Below the pieces are notes generated by a model. The model was not told the origin of the DNA. It did no database searches and saw nothing but the letters and a program-made list of their open reading frames with translations. 64,000 nt of DNA from CAYPPG01 sp964412555. GTDB lineage: Bacteria; Hinthialibacterota; Hinthialibacteria; Hinthialibacterales; Hinthialibacteraceae. The stretch is taken from positions 32,326 to 96,325 of the forward strand of contig CAYPPG010000028.1 of assembly GCA_964412555.1 (NCBI GenBank). Reading direction: 5' to 3'. Shown one piece after another: positions 36,608 to 46,029 of the stretch. Positions within the stretch are counted from its first letter, which is position 1; every line of letters begins with the position of its first letter. The translations under genes were made by a program, and so were the position numbers.

Positions 36608-37576
36608 TTATCGGAATACTTTTACAGGTCGAATAACGCGTAGATTGCCGGCGAGCGCATCTAATTGGTCGGATCCCATCAATGCTTCACCGACGCCAAT
36701 GAGTGCTCCGTCTCGTGAATTTACCCGGACCAAATCTCCGGAAGCAAAATTTCCCAATCGCCGTGTAATCAAGCCTCCTGACAAGGAACGCCCACAGTGA
36801 ACAGATGCTTTCCCTTCAGAACCGACCATGACCGAGGGTAGGTTGACAAGCGCATCGTTCATTCCACATAGAAGGGCTTCGATGTCCTCACGCGTATGCA
36901 GGCTCTCCAAGGTCACGGCGTTGTCGATGTGGAAACTACCGCAACGAATCCGTACTAATTTAGACATCGCTGCGCCACAATTCAACGCTTCGCCGAGATC
37001 ATGACACAAGGTTCGGATATAGGTTCCCTTGCTGCAGGCAACTCGAAAACGGATATAGGGAATTCGTAGCTCCAGCAAGGATAAATCATAAATGAATATC
37101 TTACAAGGATCGCGTTTTACCTCAACCCCCTGTCTTGCTAATTCGTACAAACGTTTGCCTTTATGATGTTTGGCTGACACCATGGGGGGGATTTGAAATT
37201 GCTCGCCCATGAATTTTTCAAAGACGGCGGTGATTTCTGTTTCCATGAGAGATGGGAGGGGATTCTCGGTGATGATTGAGCCAGTTATATCTTGGCTGTC
37301 GGTTATGATCCCCAGTTGCATCTCTACCGTATATTCTTTGTCTTGTGCCATGAGGAATTCGGCAATTCGAGTGGCTTTCCCGAGGCATAAAGGCAATACT
37401 CCCGTAGCCATGGGATCTAAGGTGCCTGTGTGGCCGACTCGTTTCATTTTAGCCGTTTTCCGGATTCGATCGACGACGTCGTGCGAGGTCATCCCTGCCG
37501 GTTTATTCAGATTGAGTACCCCGCTCAACAGGGGGAGATTGGCAGATTGTTTCACACTTTTTTCTTTACTCATCAT
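36608..37576 (-). CDS. truB: tRNA pseudouridine-55 synthase
   Basis: 322 residues. Converts U55 in the T-loop of tRNA to pseudouridine. The catalytic Asp is in RVGHTGTLDPMATGVLPLCL, the N-terminal GVLNLNKPAGMTSHDVV and the KGTYIRTLCHDLGEAL motif are present, and a C-terminal PUA-like segment (GDLVRVNSRDGALIGVG) completes the fold. It starts ten bases after rbfA in the same operon. The ribosome site is weak, consistent with coupling to rbfA. Confidence 0.96.
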   Translation of the reverse strand: MMSKEKSVKQSANLPLLSGVLNLNKPAGMTSHDVVDRIRKTAKMKRVGHTGTLDPMATGVLPLCLGKATRIAEFLMAQDKEYTVEMQLGIITDSQDITGSIITENPLPSLMETEITAVFEKFMGEQFQIPPMVSAKHHKGKRLYELARQGVEVKRDPCKIFIYDLSLLELRIPYIRFRVACSKGTYIRTLCHDLGEALNCGAAMSKLVRIRCGSFHIDNAVTLESLHTREDIEALLCGMNDALVNLPSVMVGSEGKASVHCGRSLSGGLITRRLGNFASGDLVRVNSRDGALIGVGEALMGSDQLDALAGNLRVIRPVKVFR

Positions 37577-37586
37577 TTCTGTGCAA

Positions 37587-37973
37587 TTATTTCAAAGAAT
37601 CATTGGAATCGCCGGAATCCTGTAAATCCTCTTGAATTTCATCGAGTTTTTCGAAAATCCGAACGGCACGATCCAACGATTCATCATACCGAAATTCGAG
37701 TTCGGGAATTTGTTTTAACCGTAAACGGGAATATAAAAGTTTCCGTATATGACCGGCCGATCCTTTTGCGGCGGCGATACAACTTTCCGGGTTATTTTGC
37801 ATCCCGGCCGTGGCGTATACAACCGCATGACGCAAATCGCGGGATGTACGTACCTCGGTAATGGTGAGTTGTTTCAAGCGATCGTCTTGCATTTCCATGA
37901 GTAGGAGAGCCGCAATTTCCTCCTGCAACAGGCGATTGACTTGATTTATGCGATAATTCTTTTTCTGTGTCAT
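37587..37973 (-). CDS. rbfA: 30S ribosome-binding factor A
   Basis: 128 residues from the ATG at 37973, where the conserved YRINQVNRLLQEEIAALL begins; the frame extends 28 codons upstream without support. The KH-like fold is seen in LTITEVRTSRDLRHAVVYAT and the C-terminal IPELEFRYDESLDRAVRI is diagnostic. It assists late maturation of the 30S subunit and 16S 5'-end processing. It lies between the DUF503 gene and truB in the operon. Confidence 0.93.
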   Translation of the reverse strand: MTQKKNYRINQVNRLLQEEIAALLLMEMQDDRLKQLTITEVRTSRDLRHAVVYATAGMQNNPESCIAAAKGSAGHIRKLLYSRLRLKQIPELEFRYDESLDRAVRIFEKLDEIQEDLQDSGDSNDSLK

Positions 37974-38081
37974 CGTATCCAATTTTTTTCTATCAACCAA
38001 CAAACTTGAAATTTTCGTCAAGCACTTGAATGAAGCAGCCAAAGGTCTGCACCACAATTTTTTCCTTCTTTTTCCTGTTTC

Positions 38082-38363
38082 TTAGCAGAATTCAATCCAG
38101 TGATCCGTGATCAAAACCGCAGTTTCCGTATCAATAAGATCGAGAATATGCTGAAATTCTTTTTCCACTGCGAGTTGCCGAGTGGCGATCATTGCGATAG
38201 ACAATGTGCAACGTTGCCAGGTATTTTGGCCGTCCGTTTCCGCCAAGGAAACGTTGAATTGCCGTTTGATTCGATCTTTAAGACTAAGGACCACCTTCCG
38301 TTTGGCTTTCAATGAAGTCGCAGCCGGAATATGTAAAGATATTTCTAAAATTCCTACAACCAT
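38082..38363 (-). CDS. DUF503 (YlxP-like) family protein
   Basis: 93 residues starting MVVGILEISLHIPAATSLKA, the DUF503 pattern, with KRKVVLSLKDRIKRQFNVSL and a C-terminal ILDLIDTETAVLITDHWIEF. Members sit between infB and rbfA in many bacteria, and a role in ribosome assembly has been suggested for YlxP. The frame allows an earlier ATG at 38387; neither start has a good ribosome site. I prefer 38363 because family proteins begin at this point. Confidence 0.82.
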   Translation of the reverse strand: MVVGILEISLHIPAATSLKAKRKVVLSLKDRIKRQFNVSLAETDGQNTWQRCTLSIAMIATRQLAVEKEFQHILDLIDTETAVLITDHWIEFC

Positions 38364-38406
38364 GTTTTTTTGGATGTTGACGATCATGCAAACGAGTTTT
38401 TATTCA

Positions 38407-41337
38407 TTAGAGGGTTGGCGCCACCTCTTCCATTTGATAGCATTCGAGAACATCGCCGACTCGAATGTCATTGAACTGCTCCAGTCCGATTCCGCACTCA
38501 TAGCCGGACTGGACTTCCCGGACGTCGTCTTTGAATCGCTTCAAGGAGGAAAGACGGCCTTCGTGCACTACGATGGAATCACGCAAAAGACGGACGGGGG
38601 CATTGCGAAGCAGCCGTCCATCCTGGACGTAGGAACCGGCAATGCTGATTCCTTTTGACAGACGGAAGACTTCCCGAATTTCACTTCGCCCGACATATTT
38701 TTCCTTGTAGGTTTTATCCAGCATACCGGTCATGGCTTTTTTAATATCGGTGATGACATCATAGATGACACGATACATCCGAATATCGACATGTTCCCGT
38801 TTGGCGAGGTCCATCACTTGAGGATGAGGCCTAACATTGAAGCCGATAATCAAGGCATTGGAGGCGGAGGCCAACATAACATCGGATTCCGTGATCGATC
38901 CCACTCCACTGTGAAGAATTTCAATGCGGACTTTCTGGCTTTCAATTTTATTCAAGCTTTCGTTCAAAGCTCCAACGGAACCTTGAACGTCGCCTTTTAT
39001 AATGAGGCGTAATTCTTTGACTGCACCTTTTTCAATCTGGTTGTGAAGATCTTCCAGTGTAATATGTTCTGTTCGTTTGAGCTCACGTTCCCGTTGTATT
39101 TGTTGCAGCCGTGTACTGATTTGTTTGGCTTGAGAATCATCGGTAACCACGATGAAGGGATCACCGGCGGTCGGTACATCTTCGAGTCCGATGATTTCGA
39201 CCGGCATGGCCGGACCGGCTTGCGCGATTTGTTCCCCTTTATCATTGAGCATAGCCCTTACTCTGCCGGAATAGACACCGGTAACGAACGGATCGCCGAT
39301 TTTCAGAGTGCCGTGCTGGAGCAGAACGGTTGCCACCGAGCCGCGTCCTTGTTCCAAACGTCCTTCGACGATTGTCCCTCGTGCTCTGCATTCGGGATCG
39401 GCCTTCAATTCCAAGAACTCGGCTTGAAGAAGAACGGCTTCGAGCAGAGAATCGATTCCTGTTTTCTGTTTGGCTGAAATCGGAACCATGACTGTATCTC
39501 CTCCCCATTCTTCCGTAATCAAACCGTGCTCCGAGAGTTTTTGTTTGATTCGGTCCGGATTGGCTCCTTCCAAATCCATTTTATTCATGGCGACCACGAT
39601 AGGAACTCCGGCAGCCTTGGCGTGATGGATAGCTTCTGCAGTTTGCGGCATGACGCCTTCTGTGGCGGCTACAACCAGGATCACGATATCGGTAACCATC
39701 GCGCCCCTTGCACGCATGGCGGTAAAGGCTTCATGACCGGGGGTATCTAGGAAGACGATCTCACCGCTTGGTGTTTTGACAAAGTAGGCGCCGATATGTT
39801 GAGTTATCCCTCCCGCTTCTTGGGAAACGATATCGGATTCACGCACGGCATCCAATAACTTTGTTTTCCCGTGATCCACATGTCCCATGATCGTGACGAC
39901 CGGTGGCCGGGGGCACATCCGTTCCGGTAGAGTATCTTCTTCCCATAAATTGGAAAAAATGTCACTGTCGAAGAGATCCACTTGCTCCACTTTGAAATTA
40001 TATTCGTCGGCAATGATCTGGATCGTTTCGAGGTCCAAACGTTGATTGATGGTGGCCATTACGCCCAAGCCGATCAACTGTTGGATCAATTCATTGACGG
40101 GAATCCCTAAACCGTCCGCCACATCGGCGACTGTGGTGGCGTCGTGTACTTTCAAGACGGTTTTCGCCATTTGCTGTTTCTTTTCTTCAGCGGCCATCTG
40201 CAATTCTCGACGTTCTCGTTTTTCTCGTTTCCATGCCCGTTTCCCTTTTCCTTTTGTCGGAGGAGTGGGTTCACGGCGGCGCTCACGTTCTGTGGGGGTC
40301 GGCGGTGGTGTTTTTTTCGATTCTTCGTGTTCTTCTTTACGCTTTTGTTTTAATTTTAATTTTTGAATTTCACGTCGAATCGCTTCATCTTGGTCGCGTT
40401 TGACTATATCTTCTTTCCCCGGTTTCATTTCCTGCCATTTTTGAGTTCGTTCTTTCGCAGCTTCTCTCAATTTGGCCGGATCGATTTCCGGGGCTTCAAT
40501 GATAAACTCCGGTTCTTTTACAGGTGTTTCCTTTTCTAATTGCACGACTTTCGGTTTATCCTTTTGGGGAGCCTTTTTCTGGGACCGTTTTGCTTGTTTT
40601 TTGTCCTTTTTCCCGGAAGGAGCGGGACGTTTGACAGAAGCAGGTTGGGTGGCGGAAACATCTTTTGGTTTTTCTTCCGGAAGTGTTTGCTTTGCTTTCA
40701 CTTCTTTTGTTTCTTCTTTTTGGGGTTCAGGAATAGCGGCCGGTTTTTCTTCTGGAACTGATGGAGTTTCTATTTTTTCTATGGTTTTAATTTCTTTGAA
40801 TTCGACTTTTTCTTCAGCCGGCCGAGATTCTTTTGCCACCGGTTCTTCTTCGATGGGAGTGATTTCTTTGGATTCTTTTGTTTGAATTTCTTCAATCTCG
40901 GGTTGTTCCTGAACTGGAACTTTCGGTTTTTCTTTTGGTTCTTGTAACTTTGCCGCCATTTCCTGAAGCGGTTCCGGTTGTTCAGGAACCTTGGCCTCAT
41001 TCTGAGTAACTGCAGGAGGTTGAGGTTGTTCTTCTTTTGCTACCGTTGCTTCAGGCATCGGTGTTTTCGGGACGACGGTTTTTGGGGTTGGTTTCCACCC
41101 TTTGGGGCGTCTTATTTTTGCAAATCGGCGGCGATTTTTTTGTTCTTCTTCCTCTTCTTCTTTTTTCTGTTTTTCTGCTTCCTCGTCTAATTTATTGAAA
41201 TGACCCAATAAGAGCTCAATCGTTCCATCATCCAGTGAGGAACTGTGACTTTTTCCATGAACACCAATCGATTCCAGGTATTCTATAATCGCTTTGTTCT
41301 CTAGCCCATGTTTGCGAGCTATTTGATTAATTCTCAT
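38407..41337 (-). CDS. infB: Translation initiation factor IF-2
   Basis: 976 residues. An N-terminal helical domain (MRINQIARKHGLENKAIIEY) is followed by a long Pro/Glu/Lys/Val-rich linker (about 60-370), a second IF2-N domain (KVHDATTVADVADGLGIPVN), the GTPase with GHVDHGKTKL near residue 480, DTPGHEAF and NKMD, then domains II-IV, ending in GIGLEQFNDIRVGDVLECYQ. It brings initiator tRNA to the 30S subunit. I start at the ATG at 41337; a GTG four codons earlier is also possible. The linker is low-complexity and probably disordered. Confidence 0.96.
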   Translation of the reverse strand: MRINQIARKHGLENKAIIEYLESIGVHGKSHSSSLDDGTIELLLGHFNKLDEEAEKQKKEEEEEEQKNRRRFAKIRRPKGWKPTPKTVVPKTPMPEATVAKEEQPQPPAVTQNEAKVPEQPEPLQEMAAKLQEPKEKPKVPVQEQPEIEEIQTKESKEITPIEEEPVAKESRPAEEKVEFKEIKTIEKIETPSVPEEKPAAIPEPQKEETKEVKAKQTLPEEKPKDVSATQPASVKRPAPSGKKDKKQAKRSQKKAPQKDKPKVVQLEKETPVKEPEFIIEAPEIDPAKLREAAKERTQKWQEMKPGKEDIVKRDQDEAIRREIQKLKLKQKRKEEHEESKKTPPPTPTERERRREPTPPTKGKGKRAWKREKRERRELQMAAEEKKQQMAKTVLKVHDATTVADVADGLGIPVNELIQQLIGLGVMATINQRLDLETIQIIADEYNFKVEQVDLFDSDIFSNLWEEDTLPERMCPRPPVVTIMGHVDHGKTKLLDAVRESDIVSQEAGGITQHIGAYFVKTPSGEIVFLDTPGHEAFTAMRARGAMVTDIVILVVAATEGVMPQTAEAIHHAKAAGVPIVVAMNKMDLEGANPDRIKQKLSEHGLITEEWGGDTVMVPISAKQKTGIDSLLEAVLLQAEFLELKADPECRARGTIVEGRLEQGRGSVATVLLQHGTLKIGDPFVTGVYSGRVRAMLNDKGEQIAQAGPAMPVEIIGLEDVPTAGDPFIVVTDDSQAKQISTRLQQIQRERELKRTEHITLEDLHNQIEKGAVKELRLIIKGDVQGSVGALNESLNKIESQKVRIEILHSGVGSITESDVMLASASNALIIGFNVRPHPQVMDLAKREHVDIRMYRVIYDVITDIKKAMTGMLDKTYKEKYVGRSEIREVFRLSKGISIAGSYVQDGRLLRNAPVRLLRDSIVVHEGRLSSLKRFKDDVREVQSGYECGIGLEQFNDIRVGDVLECYQMEEVAPTL

Positions 41338-41404
41338 AACCTCTAACACCCCCTGGGCGAATCATGCCCAGTACATTGTTGTTGTTCCTGCGTACGGATT
41401 GACT

Positions 41405-43075
41405 TTATGACACAGCGGACTTCTCCTCATTTTCGGGAATAGTATCCAATTCATTTTTTTCTGTTGTTTTTGAGATTGTTGTTTCTTCCTCTATTTCCTC
41501 CGGAGTAGTAGAGATGTCGATAGGTTCCGATTGTGATTCTGTACCTTCTTCTTGTTCGGTTGTTTCTATCGGCTGATTTTTCTCCGCTTGTATCTCATCT
41601 GTTTGAGATTCCCATTTTTCTTTTTCGTTGATTTCATCAAGTTCTGAGGGGATAATCGTTTCCTCTTCGGATGGCTGAGGATAATCCGTTTCTTCATCTC
41701 TTTCCTCTTCAGCCACTTCCTCCATAGCCGCGCTCTCCTGAGCATCTGTGTCGGTTTCTATGATTTCCGTTTCGTCCTCCATAGGGAGTGCTTCCTCTGT
41801 GTCTTCTTCCTCTTCATAGGTATCTACGTGGATTTCACCGGCTGCGGCTAATTCATCGATCTCATGGAGTATTTGCTCAGCCATATGTGAATCGATTCCG
41901 TCGATTTCGTATAAACCGCTGATCCCGGCTTTTTTCATATCGGTAAAAGAAAATAAACCTTTCGTCAAGAGACCGTCGATTGATTGGTCGGTCAAAGCAG
42001 TAATCTTGCGTAGGTTGTCTTTTGCAGTTGTTTCTCGTTCGGCCAATTGTGATTCGGATATGATGTCAATTTCTACACCGGTCAATTCGGAAGCCAGTTT
42101 GGCATTCAATCCATTTTTCCCGATGGCCAAAGCCAACTCTTCATCGCGGACGACCAGCAGAGCGCGATTGTTGAATTCATTCAACTCCACACTTTCAATA
42201 TTCGCCGGTTTGAGAGAATTGGCGACGAATCTTCGTTTATCATCGCTATATTCGACAATATCGATTCGCTCTCCGCGCAATTCCTGCACGACCATCTGTA
42301 CCCGTGAGCCTTTCATTCCTACACAAGCGCCGACCGGGTCGACATCGTTGTCCGATGAGAGCACCGCAATTTTGCTTCGTTTTCCCGGTTCCCGAGCGAC
42401 CAACCGGATCGATACGACGCCGTCCCGGATTTCCGCCACTTCCTGCTCAAAAAGCTTCGTGACCAGCAGGGGATTCGTGCGGGAGAGGATAATCGGAGCA
42501 TCTTTTGATGGCTTACGGATTTCTGTGATAATGGCTTTCAGGCGGTCTCCGTAGCGATATCGTTCTCCCTGAGGTTGTTCTTTCGAGGGGAGGAGCGCTT
42601 CTGCATTCCCCAAATCGACGATGACATTGCCCCTTTCGTAGCGCTGAACCGTCCCGGCGACCAGATCACCCGTTCTGTTTTTATATTTGTCATAAACGAT
42701 TTCCCGTTCCGCTTCCCGGATACGTTGTGTAATCACTTGTTTAGCACTTTGGGCGGCAATCCGTCCAAAATCGTGGGGGGTCATATCGATCACTAAGTAT
42801 TCACCCACTTGAACATCTTCGACGTATTCCTGAGCCTCTTCGAGGGAAATCTGTGTATATTCATCTTCGACTTCTTCGACCACTTCCATATTGGCATAGA
42901 CACGGAATTCACCGGATTCTCGATCAAATTCCGCTTCTTCCACATCGACTTCCGGTGGAAGCATTTTTTTTGAAGCGGAAATCAAAGCGGCTTCAAGGGC
43001 GTCGTATAGGGTATTGACGGGTATATTTCTTTCCAGGCTAAGTCGTTTTAGAATATCCAAAATCTCTTTTGACAT
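41405..43075 (-). CDS. nusA: Transcription termination/antitermination protein NusA with long acidic tail
   Basis: 556 residues. The order is N-terminal RNAP-binding domain (MSKEILDILKRLSLERNIPV), S1 (GDLVAGTVQRYERGNVIVDL), KH1 (DPVGACVGMKGSRVQMVVQE), KH2 (LALAIGKNGLNAKLASELTG), a helix-hairpin-helix-like segment around 365-410, then about 140 very Glu/Asp/Thr-rich residues. The tail is longer and more acidic than usual NusA ends. The ATG at 43075 has GGAG seven bases upstream; the frame upstream to 43138 is unsupported. First gene of the operon. rimP, its usual upstream partner, is not here, and no ylxR lies between nusA and infB. Confidence 0.95.
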   Translation of the reverse strand: MSKEILDILKRLSLERNIPVNTLYDALEAALISASKKMLPPEVDVEEAEFDRESGEFRVYANMEVVEEVEDEYTQISLEEAQEYVEDVQVGEYLVIDMTPHDFGRIAAQSAKQVITQRIREAEREIVYDKYKNRTGDLVAGTVQRYERGNVIVDLGNAEALLPSKEQPQGERYRYGDRLKAIITEIRKPSKDAPIILSRTNPLLVTKLFEQEVAEIRDGVVSIRLVAREPGKRSKIAVLSSDNDVDPVGACVGMKGSRVQMVVQELRGERIDIVEYSDDKRRFVANSLKPANIESVELNEFNNRALLVVRDEELALAIGKNGLNAKLASELTGVEIDIISESQLAERETTAKDNLRKITALTDQSIDGLLTKGLFSFTDMKKAGISGLYEIDGIDSHMAEQILHEIDELAAAGEIHVDTYEEEEDTEEALPMEDETEIIETDTDAQESAAMEEVAEEERDEETDYPQPSEEETIIPSELDEINEKEKWESQTDEIQAEKNQPIETTEQEEGTESQSEPIDISTTPEEIEEETTISKTTEKNELDTIPENEEKSAVS

Positions 43076-43178
43076 ACCGTAACTCCGTAATGTACTGAGT
43101 ACGCAATCTCCCTCACATTGCCCAAATTGGGCTTTCATTCACCTTTCGATTCGAGGGGAGAAAGGGGGTCGAATGACG

Positions 43179-43204
43179 AAAAAAAGGCGGGGATGATCCC
43201 CACC
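43179..43204 (-). terminator. Terminator-like hairpin at the extreme 5' end of the nusA transcript
   Basis: On the minus strand GGTGGGGAT and ATCCCCGCC (43204-43186) form a GC-rich stem with a tiny loop, followed by seven T (43185-43179). It lies only a few bases past the predicted start of transcription and about 100 bases before the nusA ATG. No minus-strand gene lies upstream for it to terminate, so it most likely acts on the nusA operon itself. Confidence 0.65.
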
Positions 43205-43213
43205 TGACAAGAA

Positions 43214-43241
43214 AGTATATCGTTTTTATTTATAAAAGCAA
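43214..43241 (-). promoter_or_regulatory. nusA operon promoter
   Basis: On the minus strand TTGCTT (43241-43236), a 16-base AT-rich spacer and TATACT (43219-43214). Transcription would begin near 43207, directly in front of the terminator-like hairpin. Confidence 0.65.
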
Positions 43242-43341
43242 GAGGGTTTTTGCGATGCTTGCATGAAGGTGATCTCTTGGATTCCCGGCAAAACGGATGT
43301 AGAAATAAACGATCATTACTGACGGAAAAGAGGATTTACTT

Positions 43342-45729
43342 ATGAATCGACTATTTTTTGTGATTGCAGTGTTCGTATTGTGTTTTTCAAGTACAAATAC
43401 CGGCCAGTGTTTGGAGGGATTTGTTTTTGTTGAAGGGGATGAGTTTACGCATGGTGTTGGGGCGAAACAAAGGGGAAACCCAGTCCGGATAGGCAGTTTC
43501 GAAATCCTCGATCATCCGATAACGAATGCGGAATATGAAATATTTGTCGACGAAACCGGATATCCGCCTCCTTTGCATTGGATTAACCGTAGAATTCCAT
43601 CGGGGAAAGAAGACTATCCGGTGATTTTTGTCAATCGTTATGATGTGGAAACCTATCTCAATTGGCTGAGTGAAAAAGAGGGGCGGATATATCGGCTGCC
43701 GACTTCGCTGGAATTTGAATATGCGGCTCGCGGTAATCTCAATGATTGTGAATATCCATGGGGAGATGGATTCACAGATGAGAAGGCCAATTTTGATAAA
43801 TCGGGAGATCGGCGATTTGATCAGTGGGAAAAATACCTAAAACCGGCTCAATGGAGAGCAAAAAATGGATACGGATTATTTGGAATGGCGGGGAATGTGT
43901 GGCAGATGACCGTCGATTATCCCGATCCGGCCACCACTCGCTTTAAATATAGAGTGGAAAAGTTGACCGATCTCGAACGAGGTATCATGGGAGGTTCCTG
44001 GGCGCGAAGTGAAGAGTATATGAAATGTGGATATCGTTTGAGTCTTTCTCCCGGGATTCGGCATCCGGATGTCGGGTTTCGTCCGGTTCGTGAACCGAAG
44101 GGAGAAGAGTGGGGGGTGCAGCCCCGAAAATTATGCGCTGTTTCACTTGGAGAAGGCAATATTTTGCTGAGCTGGGCGTTATTGAATACGGACAAAGAAA
44201 CAACCCGTTTCAACATTTATCGCGCAAATAGTAGAAATCATTCCGGTTTTTTGGTCAATCCGGAACCGATTTCAACGACTTCCTATAAGGATTCAAATCT
44301 CAAACTCGATTCACGTTATCAATATTATATAAAACCTGTGGATCAATCCGGTAAGGAAGGGAAACGTTCCGAATGGGTGGGAATTCAGGTTTCATCGCAA
44401 GCATCCTCTGTTATTGCCTCTTTTCACCCCTTGTTTAAGCAAGGCTCATTGGTCCCGATTTTTGGAGATTTGGATGGAGACGGCGTGTTGGATTGTGTCA
44501 TTCGCATGGATAATGGGAATCGGGAAATGTCACAAGATCCGGGGCTTCCCGTGCAAATGGAAGCTTTCAGCTCGTATGGGCGTTCCTTGTGGCGTCAAGA
44601 TATATGCTATCACGATCACTGTTTCGGAAGCGCGAATAATGTTCCTTTCAATGTGTGGGATATGGACCACGATGGGAAAGCGGAGATTATTACCCGCATG
44701 CAAATCGATGATGAAGTATATGTTGCTATTCTGGATGGTCATTCCGGCGAGTTGAAATATAAAGCGAAATGGCCGGAAATGGTTTCTGATTTCAGCAAAT
44801 CCTCCACACGCATTCATTTATCCATCGCGTATTTGGACGGGGAAAATCCCGCGGTGATTACACAGACAGGATTGTATGAAAATGAAGTATTTGTCGCTTT
44901 TGATGCACAATTGAATGAATTGTGGCGGTTTGAAAGTTTTGCAGAAACAAACGGCAGCGGTGGTCATAAAATCGAGGTGGCCGATGTGAATGGGGATAGT
45001 AAACAGGAAGTATTTGACGGAACCACTTGTTTAAATCATGATGGTTCTCTTCGATGGTCGATTTATAAACAACATCCGGATATCGTTTCGATTCATGATT
45101 ATTTACCGGATCGTCCCGGTCTCGAAGTTTTTTATATTGTTGAATCAAGCGTTCATGCCGGAGTGTATATGGTCGATGCCAATAGCGGTGAAATCATTTG
45201 GAAACTGAATCGTGAAGACGATCCACGGTGGACGCATGGACACCACGGTTGGACGGCGGATATTTGGGACGGATCGCCGGGGATTGAGTGTGTCTCCAAT
45301 CGTGCAGGCCATAACGACCATCATTTACTGTTATTCTCAGCGGATGGCCGTGTGTTGCAGGATCCGTTTCCCTATGGATACACACCCATCGAATGGGATG
45401 GGGATGTCACACGTGAATTATTCAAAGGGAAAATCATTGGAAATTATAACGGCAATGATGTGATTCCGATTCCAGAAGGACAACCTCAAATTCCGGAACA
45501 GAGTCATATTCTGATGGCCGCCGATTTGTATGGTGATTTTCGGGATGAGTTGATTGTACAAACAGTTGACGAGGACAGAAATCAATTCATTTCCGTCGTC
45601 ACGGCTTGTGAGCCTTCGGATGAACAATATATCTCTCAAACAGAAACGCTCGATTATCGCCTTTGGTTGGGTAGAAATATGGGAGGTGGTTACCGATCAG
45701 TATATGATCAGGCATTGAGGAAACCTTGA
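43342..45729 (+). CDS. Secreted fusion: FGE/SUMF1-like domain plus rhamnogalacturonan-lyase (PL11-like) propeller
   Basis: 795 residues with a signal peptide (FFVIAVFVLCFSSTNTGQC). Residues about 25-250 form a formylglycine-generating-enzyme-like sulfatase-modifying domain: HPITNAEYEIFVDETGYPPP, RLPTSLEFEYAARG, GLFGMAGNVWQMTVDYP, GGSWARSEEYMKCGYRLS and PDVGFRPVREP. A fibronectin-III-like segment (260-350) follows. From about 370 come repeats of Asp-rich, calcium-type loops, FGDLDGDGVLDCVIRMD, NVWDMDHDGKAEIITRM and VADVNGDSKQEVFDG, with the order and spacing of family 11 rhamnogalacturonan lyases. The two catalytic-type modules are normally separate proteins. The first module may be only a binding or structural C-lectin-like fold. 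GAGG lies eight bases before the ATG. Confidence 0.78.
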   Translation: MNRLFFVIAVFVLCFSSTNTGQCLEGFVFVEGDEFTHGVGAKQRGNPVRIGSFEILDHPITNAEYEIFVDETGYPPPLHWINRRIPSGKEDYPVIFVNRYDVETYLNWLSEKEGRIYRLPTSLEFEYAARGNLNDCEYPWGDGFTDEKANFDKSGDRRFDQWEKYLKPAQWRAKNGYGLFGMAGNVWQMTVDYPDPATTRFKYRVEKLTDLERGIMGGSWARSEEYMKCGYRLSLSPGIRHPDVGFRPVREPKGEEWGVQPRKLCAVSLGEGNILLSWALLNTDKETTRFNIYRANSRNHSGFLVNPEPISTTSYKDSNLKLDSRYQYYIKPVDQSGKEGKRSEWVGIQVSSQASSVIASFHPLFKQGSLVPIFGDLDGDGVLDCVIRMDNGNREMSQDPGLPVQMEAFSSYGRSLWRQDICYHDHCFGSANNVPFNVWDMDHDGKAEIITRMQIDDEVYVAILDGHSGELKYKAKWPEMVSDFSKSSTRIHLSIAYLDGENPAVITQTGLYENEVFVAFDAQLNELWRFESFAETNGSGGHKIEVADVNGDSKQEVFDGTTCLNHDGSLRWSIYKQHPDIVSIHDYLPDRPGLEVFYIVESSVHAGVYMVDANSGEIIWKLNREDDPRWTHGHHGWTADIWDGSPGIECVSNRAGHNDHHLLLFSADGRVLQDPFPYGYTPIEWDGDVTRELFKGKIIGNYNGNDVIPIPEGQPQIPEQSHILMAADLYGDFRDELIVQTVDEDRNQFISVVTACEPSDEQYISQTETLDYRLWLGRNMGGGYRSVYDQALRKP

Positions 45730-46029
45730 TAGAAATTTATTCTCATTTCTGTCTCTTTTTCCCACTACCTATGTTGACTATTCAGAATTCTTATGTTATT
45801 GATTAGAGAAGAATGTCCTATATGAAATGATGATGTGATAGAAGGGGAATCGTCTTTCGCTATGGGATTTTATATGCCCGCCCTTTCCCCACCAGTTTTT
45901 TTTCTATTTTCAGGTTTCGTGATTGAACAACAGGAGTGTGGAATAAGACCTTAGAGATAGATTTATTGCTGTAACTCAATTTACAACAAAGGATTCCGCC
46001 TCAAATTCTCCTAACGAGGTGTAGAGCCG
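45730..46029. other. 300-base spacer ahead of the cytidylate-kinase-like signalling locus
   Basis: AT-rich sequence between two same-strand genes. I see no hairpin with a U-tract after the upstream stop and no repeat. It should contain the promoter of the 46-52 kb locus, but no convincing -35/-10 pair is visible. GAGGTG near 46016 is the ribosome site of the next gene. Confidence 0.4.

Noticed and set aside
40046..40885. Phe/Ser-rich ORFs opposite the infB linker
   Set aside because: Antisense reading of the Lys/Glu-rich IF-2 linker; no ribosome sites or domain features.
43342..44100. True formylglycine-generating enzyme for sulfatase activation
   Set aside because: The fold signature is present, but no sulfatase gene is in the window and the active-site cysteine pair is not evident; called FGE-like only.
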